A stretch of DNA of 64,000 bases from Arthrobacter sp. MYb213. GTDB lineage: Bacteria; Actinomycetota; Actinomycetes; Actinomycetales; Micrococcaceae. Positions 56,581 through 64,000 of this stretch are shown one piece after another. Positions within the stretch are counted from its first letter, which is position 1. The number at the start of each line of letters is the position of its first letter. The position numbers and the translations under genes are program-made. A model generated the notes under the pieces. It made no database searches, had not been told where the DNA came from, and worked only from the letters and a program-made list of their open reading frames with translations. The stretch covers positions 186,001 through 250,000 of the forward strand of contig NZ_PCQA01000003.1 of the NCBI RefSeq assembly GCF_002979915.1, written 5' to 3'.

Positions 56581-57954
56581 TCACGCTATAGGCACCAAAC
56601 GCTTAGTGGTCAGGCGGCGTTCGAGTCGATGATCTTGAACCCCGGAGCCGGTAATCTGGCGAGCCTCGACGGTACCAACCTGATGCGCTGGCAATGCGTT
56701 GCCTTGCGCGTCGGTAGGTATGCCATCCGTCAAGAATGAACCAAGTAGCGAACTGAACTGTGTTGAGGCCACGTTATAGGTCTCGGGATCCAGCCCCTGC
56801 AGCATCGGTGCATCTGCCCACCGCTGTGCATTAGCAAAAACAAAGGGAAGCTCAAAGCAGTGTGCGGAGCGTGCCTTGGGCAACTCGGAACCTACTGAGA
56901 ATCGAACCACATGACTCTGTTTGCCTGCTGCTACCAGTGCATCGGCCAATTCGGTCGCGTACAACTCGATCTGGTGTAAGGTCATCGCGCGAATCATCCG
57001 GTCTTTCGCGGTCACCAGCGACTGATCTTCGGCGAAGACCTCCGTGACGATATCCGGATCGGCGAAATGCGCACCAATGAACCCTTGCACGGCTGGTTCC
57101 GGGAACGCTTGATCCGGGGCCTGGCCGATAAATGCGGTGGCTTCATCGGCGGTATGACTCAAGAACACCTGATCTACGTGCAAACGCGAAGCCGCGGCTG
57201 CAACGTCGAACAAGTCGGCAGGAACTGCTTGATCGGCGCTCGGGTAGAGCCCAAGTCCGCGCCCCGCCCAGTGCTTGCCGATGACGCTGGCAGTAGACAG
57301 TAGTTGAGCCGTCGTGGCGGTTTCCAAGCCTCGTTCACCTAGATGCTCGGTAACGAGTTCCTGACGCTGCGCTGCTTCCTGTTCTGACATTGGCGGCTGG
57401 AAGGATAGTGAGCCGAGGTAAACGCGCTGGAAGAGGCCACGAGCTTCGTCGAGCTGGGCCAGGGCAAATGCCCAGAACGCGCCGGCAGACTGACCCGCAA
57501 GCGTGACGTTCTCAGGGTTTCCGCCTAGCGCGCCAATGTTGCGTTGTACCCAGTGAAGAGCCAAAAGCAGCTCCTCGGGTACGGTATTTCCCCCGCCAAC
57601 ACTGCCTCGGTGGGCGAGCAGTCCGACTCGGTAATTCACCACAACCACCACAGCCCGTTGGGCCTCGGCGAAGTTCTGCGCGTCATACCAACGTACGGTA
57701 CCGGCGCCAGAGATAAAGCCCCCACCGGGAAGGAAAACCATCACCGGAAGGTCGCGAGCATCGGCTGGTGCGAATACCGCCAGCTGGAATGCATCCTCGG
57801 ACTGTTCAAGTTCCTGCAAAGCAGGGCCGAGCAACCAATCCAAGGAGCCGGGGCTCTGCGGGAACACCGCTGGACTGGATTGAACTAAGCCCTCCACCGC
57901 CTGCAGTGGCGCAAAGCGCGCACCAGTGGCGGTGGCATAGGAATAGATGGCCAT
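56581..57954 (-). CDS. Type-B carboxylesterase
   Basis: A 457-residue alpha/beta hydrolase of the carboxylesterase type B family. The oxyanion hole segment is 'LPVMVFLPGGGFISGAG', the nucleophile elbow is 'NVTLAGQSAGAFWAFALAQL' (Ser in GQSAG), the acid is probably in 'DEATAFIG', and the His is in 'SAHCFELPFVF'. No signal peptide is seen, so it is cytoplasmic. It follows the Baeyer-Villiger monooxygenase gene by 2 bases and most likely hydrolyses the ester that enzyme makes. Confidence 0.9.
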   Translation of the reverse strand: MAIYSYATATGARFAPLQAVEGLVQSSPAVFPQSPGSLDWLLGPALQELEQSEDAFQLAVFAPADARDLPVMVFLPGGGFISGAGTVRWYDAQNFAEAQRAVVVVVNYRVGLLAHRGSVGGGNTVPEELLLALHWVQRNIGALGGNPENVTLAGQSAGAFWAFALAQLDEARGLFQRVYLGSLSFQPPMSEQEAAQRQELVTEHLGERGLETATTAQLLSTASVIGKHWAGRGLGLYPSADQAVPADLFDVAAAASRLHVDQVFLSHTADEATAFIGQAPDQAFPEPAVQGFIGAHFADPDIVTEVFAEDQSLVTAKDRMIRAMTLHQIELYATELADALVAAGKQSHVVRFSVGSELPKARSAHCFELPFVFANAQRWADAPMLQGLDPETYNVASTQFSSLLGSFLTDGIPTDAQGNALPAHQVGTVEARQITGSGVQDHRLERRLTTKRLVPIA

Positions 57955-57956
57955 GT

Positions 57957-59939
57957 TTAGTGAACCTCGTTGTACTGGGAAGTATCCACCGACCGGGTGA
58001 CGTTCCAGTATTCAACGATTGGGTACGGCCAGATCTGGGAGACGCGGCCAAACTTGTTCTTGTACCAGGTTTTAACATCTGGGTGGCCCCAAGCTTTAAG
58101 CCGGTTAGCCGCATCTAAATCGGTGACGAACTTGTCCAACACCTCTTGCTTCAGATCCAAGGCCTTCAGATCCTTTTCCAAGAGGATGTGGATGGCATCC
58201 AAAATGTAGGTCAAGCCGTACTCAATCATGGAGAACAATGAACCGTTGACTACATGGCCGGTATTTGGTCCGGAAACAATAAATAGGTTGGGGAAGCCTG
58301 GAACGGTAACACCGGCATAAGCGGTAGCGTTGCCCGCCCAATATTCGTGCAGGTCAACACCGTTAGTGCCGGTGACGCGCAGTGGTTCTAGGAATTCGGA
58401 AGCTTGGAAGCCGGTGGCGTAAATGATGACGTCGAGCTCGTGCAACGTTCCGTCGCCATCAATGATGCCGGCTTCGGTCATCTCGACCATGCCTTCGGTA
58501 ACCAGCGTAGTCTGAGGCTTCTTCAGGCTTGCAGACCAGACGCCGTTGTCGCGCAGCATGCGCTTTCCGCCAACAATGTAGTCGGGGGTGACTTTTGGTA
58601 GCAAGTCCGGACGGTCTGCGTACTGCACCTTGAGCATCTCGGTTAGTTCTTGACGAACTCGTTCGTTGATTTCTGAAACGGAACCTTCTTTGGTCCAGTT
58701 TGGGTCTGCGGCGGTAGAGTGCTGGCGACCCTCGACGCCGAGCCAGTGCTGCCAGAGACGAAGCCACTGACCAAATTGTGGAAGATGTTCCACGAGGTAG
58801 GTGACGGACTCAGGCATGTCCTCGTAGTAGAACGGGGTTGGTAGCATCCATGGCGAGGAACGCTGGAATACTTTCAGCTCGGACACCTGATCCACAATGG
58901 CTGGAACGATTTGGTAGGCGCTCGCACCGGAACCGATGACCGCGACCTTTTTGCCGGTTAGGTCGATAGCTGGATCCCATTCGGCCGAGTGCACCTGGAC
59001 GCCGGCGAACTTCTCACGGCCGGGAGTCTCCGGGAACTTGGGGCGATCGAGCTGGCCGACGGCCGAAAGAATTGCATTAAAGCGGCGTTCTTCAACCTGG
59101 CCGCCGTCTACGATCATCGACAAAACCCACTCGCCGGTAGCTTCATCCCATTCGGCGGAGAGGACTTCGGTGCCCATCTGAATGTTTTCGGTGATCCCGC
59201 CGCGCTGGGCAACATCGCGGGTGTACTTGTGGATTTCTGCACCTTCAGAGAACTGTTGTGGCCAGTCATCACGCTGTGCAAAGGAGAAGGAGTATGCGTA
59301 GTTAGGAGTATCAAGACGTACGCCGGGGTAGGTGTTTTTCCACCAGGTACCGCCAACCTCATTGCCCTTTTCGAAGACCGTGTAATCCAAACCGGCCTGC
59401 TTGAGGCGGTAAGCGGCGGCCATTCCTGCCACTCCTGAGCCGATCACTGCAACTGTGAAGTTACGCTGCGCGTCTACTTCGTCCTTGGTAAAGCCGGGTG
59501 CGCCGCTGTGCTGTGGAACGAGAGACATATCGTGCATGAGCATCGGGTGGTACTCACGGGTAGCTCCGTTAGTGAGCCAATCCAGAATCTGCGTGGCCTG
59601 CTCATCGGAGAGCGTCTTTGCGCTGGTGATCTTTTCGTCCCGAACGCGCCGTAACGCGTCAAAGGCTAGGTCGCGTGCGGCAGTACGCTGTGCCTCATCC
59701 ATTCCGCCGTGTGGCTGACCGACAGTATCAACGGGAGGCTGCGGTGGACGTAGCTCATCTCGCAGCATCGAATAGTCACCGGTAGCTGCAGCCAAAGCGA
59801 TCATCAATGGCGGGAGATCCGTGGAATCTACAACCTGACGCAACTTCGCGTCATCATCGGTAATCGCGGTGTAGCTATCGCGGGCATATAGGTCATCAAG
59901 TTTGTCTGCGGCGCGGGTTTCGATCAACGATTCACTCAT
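57957..59939 (-). CDS. Baeyer-Villiger monooxygenase (HAPMO-like)
   Basis: A 660-residue FAD/NADPH enzyme. The Baeyer-Villiger fingerprint 'FAGVQVHSAEWDP' (FxGxxxHxxxW) lies between two Rossmann motifs, 'VAVIGSGVAGMAAAYRL' and 'VAVIGSGASAYQIV'. The N-terminal extension of about 140 residues before the first FAD motif is characteristic of 4-hydroxyacetophenone monooxygenase. Such enzymes insert oxygen into an aryl ketone to give an ester. ATG 59939 has an AGGAG site; the frame from 59957 is not needed. It is divergent from a GntR gene. Confidence 0.92.
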   Translation of the reverse strand: MSESLIETRAADKLDDLYARDSYTAITDDDAKLRQVVDSTDLPPLMIALAAATGDYSMLRDELRPPQPPVDTVGQPHGGMDEAQRTAARDLAFDALRRVRDEKITSAKTLSDEQATQILDWLTNGATREYHPMLMHDMSLVPQHSGAPGFTKDEVDAQRNFTVAVIGSGVAGMAAAYRLKQAGLDYTVFEKGNEVGGTWWKNTYPGVRLDTPNYAYSFSFAQRDDWPQQFSEGAEIHKYTRDVAQRGGITENIQMGTEVLSAEWDEATGEWVLSMIVDGGQVEERRFNAILSAVGQLDRPKFPETPGREKFAGVQVHSAEWDPAIDLTGKKVAVIGSGASAYQIVPAIVDQVSELKVFQRSSPWMLPTPFYYEDMPESVTYLVEHLPQFGQWLRLWQHWLGVEGRQHSTAADPNWTKEGSVSEINERVRQELTEMLKVQYADRPDLLPKVTPDYIVGGKRMLRDNGVWSASLKKPQTTLVTEGMVEMTEAGIIDGDGTLHELDVIIYATGFQASEFLEPLRVTGTNGVDLHEYWAGNATAYAGVTVPGFPNLFIVSGPNTGHVVNGSLFSMIEYGLTYILDAIHILLEKDLKALDLKQEVLDKFVTDLDAANRLKAWGHPDVKTWYKNKFGRVSQIWPYPIVEYWNVTRSVDTSQYNEVH

Positions 59940-60019
59940 TTTCACTCCTGGAGTCATCGGTTTTGTGGGAATTTTTCAGATTCCCACAAACTCTCTTTGT
60001 AACCAGTGTCACTCCTTAG

Positions 60020-60029
60020 TTATGCATAA
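60020..60029. promoter_or_regulatory. Palindrome in the BVMO/GntR divergent region
   Basis: TTATGCATAA is a perfect 10-base palindrome extending to AGTTATGCATAAGT with mismatches. It lies between the Baeyer-Villiger gene and the GntR gene, about 80 bases from the first and 47 from the second. It is a candidate binding site for the GntR regulator. Confidence 0.4.
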
Positions 60030-60062
60030 GTCAACTAAAAATGTATTCTGTGAGTCGTTTGG

Positions 60063-60068
60063 TATGAT
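60063..60068 (+). promoter_or_regulatory. -10 box suggesting a leaderless GntR transcript
   Basis: TATGAT is followed after 7 bases by the ATG of the GntR gene, and no ribosome site precedes the ATG. This spacing would place the transcription start on the initiation codon. No clear -35 was seen. Confidence 0.4.
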
Positions 60069-60075
60069 TTGTGTC

Positions 60076-60786
60076 ATGGCTAAGCGGACCGACTCGGAAA
60101 CGATGTCAAAGCACATTAGAGACACCTTGCGCACCGATATTTTGGACGGGCGCTGGGAACCTGGCGCACGACTGCAACTGACGCAACTGTCTGAACATTA
60201 CGACACCTCAAGTACCGTGATTCGTGAGGCGTTGACTCGATTGGTCGGCGACAGGCTCGTGACGTTGCGCCCCAATCGTGGCTTCTTCGTCCCAGAGCTT
60301 TCCCTTGCCGAATTAGGTGACATCGTTGAAATGCGTTGTGCCAATGAGCAGCTCGCGGTGACGCTAGGTTTTGAACGCGCGCCCCTGGAATGGGAGAGCG
60401 AGCTAATTGCTGCGCACCATACCCTGAACCGCACGCCTCGTCGTTCCGCAGCAGATCCGGATAACCACACCCCTGCGTGGAATCATGCTCACCAGGAATT
60501 CCACAACAAATTAGTTGAGGCCTGTGGTGTGCCTATGCTGTCGGAATTGACCCAGACGCTCTCGGACCTAATTCAGCTCTACGGGCGCTGGGCAGGGCCG
60601 GCAACGCGAGACGTCAAGCGCGATATTGAGCAGGAACACGCGGATATCTTGGCCGCTGCGCTGGACCGTGACGCGCGACTGACCGGCGCGCTGTTGCGAA
60701 AGCACTACGAAATTACCTTAAATGCTGTGCGTAATGGTGGCGAGGCTGGATTGGCCTGTGTAGACCATGCGGTTTTAGCTAGCTAA
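60076..60786 (+). CDS. GntR family regulator (FadR/VanR-like), copy 2
   Basis: A 236-residue regulator. The winged helix ('LRTDILDGRWEPGARLQLTQ', 'SSTVIREALTRLVGDRLVTL', 'RPNRGFFVPELSLAELGDIV') and the FCD ligand domain ('HAHQEFHNKLVEACGVPM', 'LRKHYEI') parallel the protein at 52158-52835 closely. I chose ATG 60076 rather than the long frame open to 59902, which crosses the promoter and the divergent gene. It is divergent from the Baeyer-Villiger/esterase genes and is the likely regulator of that operon, responding to an aromatic intermediate. Confidence 0.9.
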   Translation: MAKRTDSETMSKHIRDTLRTDILDGRWEPGARLQLTQLSEHYDTSSTVIREALTRLVGDRLVTLRPNRGFFVPELSLAELGDIVEMRCANEQLAVTLGFERAPLEWESELIAAHHTLNRTPRRSAADPDNHTPAWNHAHQEFHNKLVEACGVPMLSELTQTLSDLIQLYGRWAGPATRDVKRDIEQEHADILAAALDRDARLTGALLRKHYEITLNAVRNGGEAGLACVDHAVLAS

Positions 60787-60795
60787 AGCGAAGTA

Positions 60796-60842
60796 CGCCA
60801 AGGGCGTGACGTGCCAATGGCACGTCACGCCCTTGGCGTTTT
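60796..60842 (+). terminator. Terminator after the GntR gene
   Basis: A perfect 20-base stem (60796-60815 with 60819-60838) closes on a 3-base loop and is followed by TTTTACGG. It is one of the strongest hairpins in the window and lies 10 bases after the GntR stop. Confidence 0.92.
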
Positions 60843-61000
60843 ACGGCATCAAACTACTGGCACAAGGCTCGTAAATAAATGTTGGCGTATCGAAAGAGCA
60901 GTGGGTTAAAAGGCGCACCCTTTTGAGGCGAGGCTCAGCGTCTCGGTCGTCATGGACCGAATGGCCCGCTGCTGAACTGACCGGCTCGCCAGCTTAAATA

Positions 61001-61050
61001 GGAGTCCAGCAGGGGAAGCGAATATGTCGCCCCTGCTGGACTCCCAAGTG
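61001..61050 (-). terminator. Terminator after the VAO-type oxidase
   Basis: GGAGTCCAGCAGGGG (61001-61015) pairs exactly with 61030-61044. On the minus strand it is followed by TATTTAAG. It lies 6 bases after the oxidase stop. The remaining bases between the two terminators (60843-61000) hold nothing recognisable. Confidence 0.75.
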
Positions 61051-62628
61051 CTAGCGCAGCTGTTCCTGTGGTGCACTCGAGCGCTGCTCACGGAATCGCT
61101 CAGGCCAGATGCCTTGCTTGCCGGGGGCGAGAATGCCGGCAGGATCTAGCGCATCCTTGATCTTCTCTTGCAGGCGACGTGCTGCGTGATCATTGAAGTC
61201 AAAACCGTCAGAGATGCGGTCCATATAATCCACATGGCTGCGGTATGGGGCGTAACCACGTTCTCGCGCAAAATCCAGTAGTTCCGTATAAAGTGCGCGA
61301 GCACGGGTAAGCATCTCGTCATTGCCACGTTCAAAGAAAATCATCGTCACGTGAACCATGTGCCGGGGATACAGGTGGTAACCGATGTACAGATCAAACC
61401 CATATTTTGTGTAGAGTTTCTTGGCTTCTTGATAGAACTCATAAACGGCTTCGCCGCGGGCCGGAATGATTGGTGCCGCATCGATGTGACCACCGTTTTC
61501 GGCAGCCCATCCGACGGTGGACAGTGGCTTTAGGGTTGGCACTCCGGCCATTTGAGTTTTATCCAAGGGGGCAATGTCATCATGTTGCAGGGCAAGGCCT
61601 TCGGCTCCCGAGTAGAAGCGTGCCTTCACCGTGGCGCCAGGAATCTGCGAGATCCGCTCTTCAACGATTTCTAGACGTCGTTCGCACAACGCGCGGTCGC
61701 CGTAGAATGCAAACTTTCCATTCCACTGGCCAATGCCGAACTCTTGGCGCATCTCTTCCAAACGCCAGTCTGGAATGGAACCTTCGCCATCCCAGAATTG
61801 AGCCCGATTTCCGCGCATCGTGGCCGCACGGACCACGTTGCCGCACAACGCATTATTCTGAATGATCTCTTCGCGACGCAAGGTGGTGAGGATGTCTATT
61901 AGCAGTGGCAGATCTTCTTCGTTCTCCACCGCAATGTCGCCGTTGACGTACGTGTTTGGAGCTGGCTGTAACCACAGGCCAACTTGGGTGACCACGCCAA
62001 GATTCGATTGAGTGAATAAACCGTCCAGGGTGGGGCCGAATCCTCCTTGGAAGATTGGTCCAAGCTCGGTGCCGTCCATGGCGCCCATACCGGTACGCAC
62101 AAGGTCACCGTCCGGCAGGACCACTTCCATGCCACAAAGTGACTTCACATGGTCACCGTACGGGGTCATGCCATAACCACGGTCCAACATATTTCCTAGT
62201 ACCGAACCCCAGCCGAGGGCCGGAACGGACATCCAAACGTTGAGTTTGTGCTCCTTGATGTATTCGAAAAGATCAAAGAAGGTCACGCCGGGTTCCACCA
62301 CGGCGTAGCACAACCGATCATCTACCTTGATGATCCGATTCATTCGGCTCAGGTCTAAAGCAACCATGCCGCCATCTCGTGGTTCAGGTCCGCCATAGCC
62401 CAGATTTTTGCCACAGGAGAAGGTCCACAGCGGGACTTCGTGTTTGGTAGCTAGCGCGACGATTGCCTGAACTTCTTCGGTATTTGCTGGGCGTACACCT
62501 GGCCAGGGGGTGCGGCCCGGATTAAGTGGGTAGGGGTCAAGGTATCCTTCGGAGTCTCCGAGCGGTACGACATTTTCTTCGCCTACGATGGCGGTGGCTT
62601 CGCGCAGGAAGTCTTCACGACGATCCAT
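61051..62628 (-). CDS. FAD-linked phenol oxidase (vanillyl-alcohol/eugenol oxidase family)
   Basis: A 525-residue flavoprotein of the VAO/4-cresol dehydrogenase family, near the length of eugenol oxidase. The FAD-binding PCMH domain has 'LWTFSCGKNLGYGGPEPRDG', 'YAVVEPGVTFFDLFEYI' and 'GNMLDRGYGMTPYGDH'. The C-terminal domain has a histidine in 'PRHMVHVTMIFF', matching the position of covalent histidyl-FAD in VAO, and a Tyr-Arg pair in 'APYRSHVDYM' that binds the phenolate. It would oxidise para-substituted phenols. It is transcribed alone and divergent from a LysR gene. The precise substrate is not determinable. Confidence 0.88.
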   Translation of the reverse strand: MDRREDFLREATAIVGEENVVPLGDSEGYLDPYPLNPGRTPWPGVRPANTEEVQAIVALATKHEVPLWTFSCGKNLGYGGPEPRDGGMVALDLSRMNRIIKVDDRLCYAVVEPGVTFFDLFEYIKEHKLNVWMSVPALGWGSVLGNMLDRGYGMTPYGDHVKSLCGMEVVLPDGDLVRTGMGAMDGTELGPIFQGGFGPTLDGLFTQSNLGVVTQVGLWLQPAPNTYVNGDIAVENEEDLPLLIDILTTLRREEIIQNNALCGNVVRAATMRGNRAQFWDGEGSIPDWRLEEMRQEFGIGQWNGKFAFYGDRALCERRLEIVEERISQIPGATVKARFYSGAEGLALQHDDIAPLDKTQMAGVPTLKPLSTVGWAAENGGHIDAAPIIPARGEAVYEFYQEAKKLYTKYGFDLYIGYHLYPRHMVHVTMIFFERGNDEMLTRARALYTELLDFARERGYAPYRSHVDYMDRISDGFDFNDHAARRLQEKIKDALDPAGILAPGKQGIWPERFREQRSSAPQEQLR

Positions 62629-62699
62629 GATTCACCCTTTTCTGGCCGCCATATTAAAGGTGGCCCGATCTTCTTAATCGAAAATATTGCTTTATATCT

Positions 62700-62712
62700 T
62701 TGATGTCATCAA
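62700..62712. promoter_or_regulatory. LysR-type palindrome between the oxidase and LysR genes
   Basis: TTGATGTCATCAA is a perfect palindrome around a single central base, with a partial repeat TTGATGACAT just after it. It lies in the 97-base divergent region, 14 bases before the LysR start, a usual place for a LysR recognition site. Confidence 0.6.
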
Positions 62713-62725
62713 TAGGATTGATGAC

Positions 62726-63661
62726 ATGAGTCTTGCCACGCACCCACAACTGACCTTGCGTCAGCTCTGGCACTTTGTCGTCGCCGCCGAGGCGGGGACC
62801 ATGGCCGAAGCCGCACGTCGCCTGCACCTAGCGCCTTCGGCAATCTCCATGTCAATTGCCGAACTTGAACGCATTGTCGGAGCAGAGCTGGCGATCAAGC
62901 GCCGAGCCAAAGGGCTGACGCTCACGGCTACCGGTCGCACCGTGTTGCGCCAGGCCAGGGAAATGTTGGAACTAGCCCATGAAATCGAAACGATGGGCCA
63001 TGGAACCCGCGCCAGCCTGACCGGACCACTGACGGTGGGTTGTTTTATGCCCTTAGGTCCAACCATCATTCCGCCGATGCTCAATGCCTTCGCCTTGCAA
63101 TGTCCCAAGGTAGAGGTGGACTTCATGGAAGGATTCCACCAAGACATGCAAGCAGCCTTACTTGATGGTTCCATCGATGTCGCCTTCCTCTACGGTGCAG
63201 ATATTTCCCCAGCCCTACGTTCAGCCACCGTGGCGATGGCCCCGGCTTATGTACTGCTTCCAGCCGATCATGCGTTGGCCGCCGAAGCGTCAGTTTCCCT
63301 AGAGCAAATTGCCACCGATCCGCTAGTGCTTTACGAATCTGATCCAATTACCCAGCGAATCCTTGGCCTGTATCAAGGGTCCGGGATATCGCCACAGATC
63401 CGGCATCGCTCGCGGTCCTATGCGACAGTGCGTTCGTTGGTCGGCACCGGTCGGGGGGTAGCGGTGCTATTTCAGCAGCCTGCTCTCGAAGCGCCTTATG
63501 GCGAACTTCAGGTGGTGCTCAAACCATTGACCTTGCCCGATAACCAAACCGCGGCGGTACCAGTTTCGGTGGCCTGGCCACGCAGTTCTCGGCTGAACTC
63601 CCGCGCCCAAGCATGGGTGGAAGTGGCCGCCGAACTCTTTGACCAGGCCGCCGGGAACTAG
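62726..63661 (+). CDS. LysR family transcriptional regulator
   Basis: A 311-residue LysR-type regulator. The N-terminal winged helix is standard ('LTLRQLWHFVVAAEAGTMAE', 'AARRLHLAPSAISMSIAELE', 'GLTLTATGRTVLRQAREMLE'). The effector domain from about residue 95 has the usual two-lobed pattern ('GPLTVGCFMPLGPTIIPPML', 'GSIDVAFLYG', 'LVGTGRGVAVLFQQPA'). ATG 62726 follows AGGATTGATGAC; the frame from 62687 crosses the palindrome and is unlikely. It diverges from the VAO-type oxidase and is its likely activator. It converges with the last gene. Confidence 0.92.
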   Translation: MSLATHPQLTLRQLWHFVVAAEAGTMAEAARRLHLAPSAISMSIAELERIVGAELAIKRRAKGLTLTATGRTVLRQAREMLELAHEIETMGHGTRASLTGPLTVGCFMPLGPTIIPPMLNAFALQCPKVEVDFMEGFHQDMQAALLDGSIDVAFLYGADISPALRSATVAMAPAYVLLPADHALAAEASVSLEQIATDPLVLYESDPITQRILGLYQGSGISPQIRHRSRSYATVRSLVGTGRGVAVLFQQPALEAPYGELQVVLKPLTLPDNQTAAVPVSVAWPRSSRLNSRAQAWVEVAAELFDQAAGN

Positions 63662-64000
63662 ACGCGTTCGCGAATCGAGGCCGGGCGGGAAAGCCCGAAG
63701 TTGTCACGCAAGGTGGTGCCCTCGTACTCGGTGCGGAAGTAACCGCGTTCTTGGAGTTCTGGAACTAGCTTGTCGCAGATGAGCTTGAAGCCGCCCGGGT
63801 TGAACGGAGCGTTGAGGTTAAAGCCGTCGCACGCCTTGGAATCGAACCAATCGATCATCCGGTCTGCCACGGTGCTTGCGGTTCCGGCCATCCACTGGTG
63901 TCCGGTGGAGCGGGCAAGATCTACGATGAGTTCGCGCAGGGTCATGCCCTGATCTACCGACTTGCGGCGATAGATCTGGTAACGGGAACCCAGTGCCGGA
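63658..64000 (-). CDS. NtaA/SnaA/DszA family FMN-dependent monooxygenase, C-terminal part
   Basis: The gene runs off the right edge; 113 codons of its 3' end are visible and the frame stays open to base 64000. The segments 'GMTLRELIVDLARSTGHQW', 'AGTASTVADRMIDWF', 'CDGFNLNAPFNPGGFKLICD' and 'LVPELQERGYFRTEYEGTTL' match the C-terminal region of luciferase-like, two-component monooxygenases of the nitrilotriacetate/pristinamycin/dibenzothiophene group. These use reduced FMN to oxidise small organic compounds. The substrate is unknown. The stop overlaps by 4 bases that of the convergent LysR gene. The ATG at 63945 is internal. Confidence 0.85.
   Translation of the reverse strand, partial: PALGSRYQIYRRKSVDQGMTLRELIVDLARSTGHQWMAGTASTVADRMIDWFDSKACDGFNLNAPFNPGGFKLICDKLVPELQERGYFRTEYEGTTLRDNFGLSRPASIRERV

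Noticed and set aside
59902-60075. N-terminal extension of the second GntR gene
   Set aside because: The extension overlaps the start of the divergent monooxygenase gene and the promoter, and it has no counterpart in the paralogue.

Overview
The window looks like the chromosome of a moderately GC-rich actinobacterium of the Micrococcaceae (Arthrobacter/Glutamicibacter type). This rests on a mycothiol-type maleylpyruvate isomerase family protein, many GTG starts, ATGA/TGATG gene overlaps, the actinobacterial form of the allantoin/glyoxylate operon, and dense sugar and aromatic catabolic operons controlled by LacI, IclR, GntR, TetR, MarR and LysR proteins. No rRNA, tRNA, phage, insertion sequence or CRISPR array was seen. 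The assignment is inference from gene content; no database was consulted.

Layout. 1-1.8 kb: end of an arabinose operon (araD fragment, araA). 1.9-5.4 kb: a divergent envelope-stress locus with an ECF sigma factor and zinc-finger anti-sigma on the minus strand, and Asp23/Gls24 and AmaP-like membrane proteins on the plus strand. 5.7-14.2 kb: a sugar operon with a multiple-monosaccharide ABC transporter followed by the Leloir genes galM-galT-galK-galE, headed by a perfect LacI-type palindrome. 14.2-17.8 kb: nitrilase-family hydrolase, TetR regulator, aldo/keto reductase, IclR regulator. 17.9-22.0 kb: glyoxylate/ureide operon (aceB, a citrate-lyase-like protein, allE). 22-26.3 kb: accessory genes including two pRiA4b ORF-3 domain proteins, two decayed gene remnants and AT-rich palindromes. 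26.5-29 kb: fhs and a DUF2975/XRE pair. 29-36.7 kb: a complete L-rhamnose operon (LacI repressor, mutarotase, isomerase, MFS carrier, fused aldolase/dehydrogenase, kinase). 36.7-40.6 kb: methyltransferase, a paralogue of the ORF-3 fusion protein, DUF1801 protein and MFS exporter. 40.9-44.4 kb: membrane glycosyltransferase with divergent EAL and GGDEF proteins. 44.4-50.6 kb: SulP transporter, thiC with a TPP riboswitch, MarR regulator and MFS exporter, with four copies of an intergenic structured repeat between them. 51-64 kb: glycerate kinase, then an aromatic catabolic cluster (flavin monooxygenase, FAH-family hydrolase, extradiol dioxygenase, esterase, Baeyer-Villiger monooxygenase) bracketed by two paralogous GntR regulators, then a VAO-type phenol oxidase with a divergent LysR regulator, and the end of an NtaA-type flavin monooxygenase.

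The most unusual signals are: (1) four minus-strand copies of a roughly 109-bp element between 46.0 and 49.1 kb with covarying hairpins, a terminator-like 3' end and an ACCUC anti-Shine-Dalgarno-like core, which I read as a candidate multicopy small-RNA family; (2) an anti-sigma factor whose C-terminal half looks like a degenerate Asp23 domain, next to the Asp23 operon it may control; (3) three related proteins in which a pRiA4b ORF-3 domain occurs alone, fused to an uncharacterised N-terminal region, and absent from a paralogue of that region; (4) a candidate 4-hydroxyaryl ketone or alkylphenol pathway.
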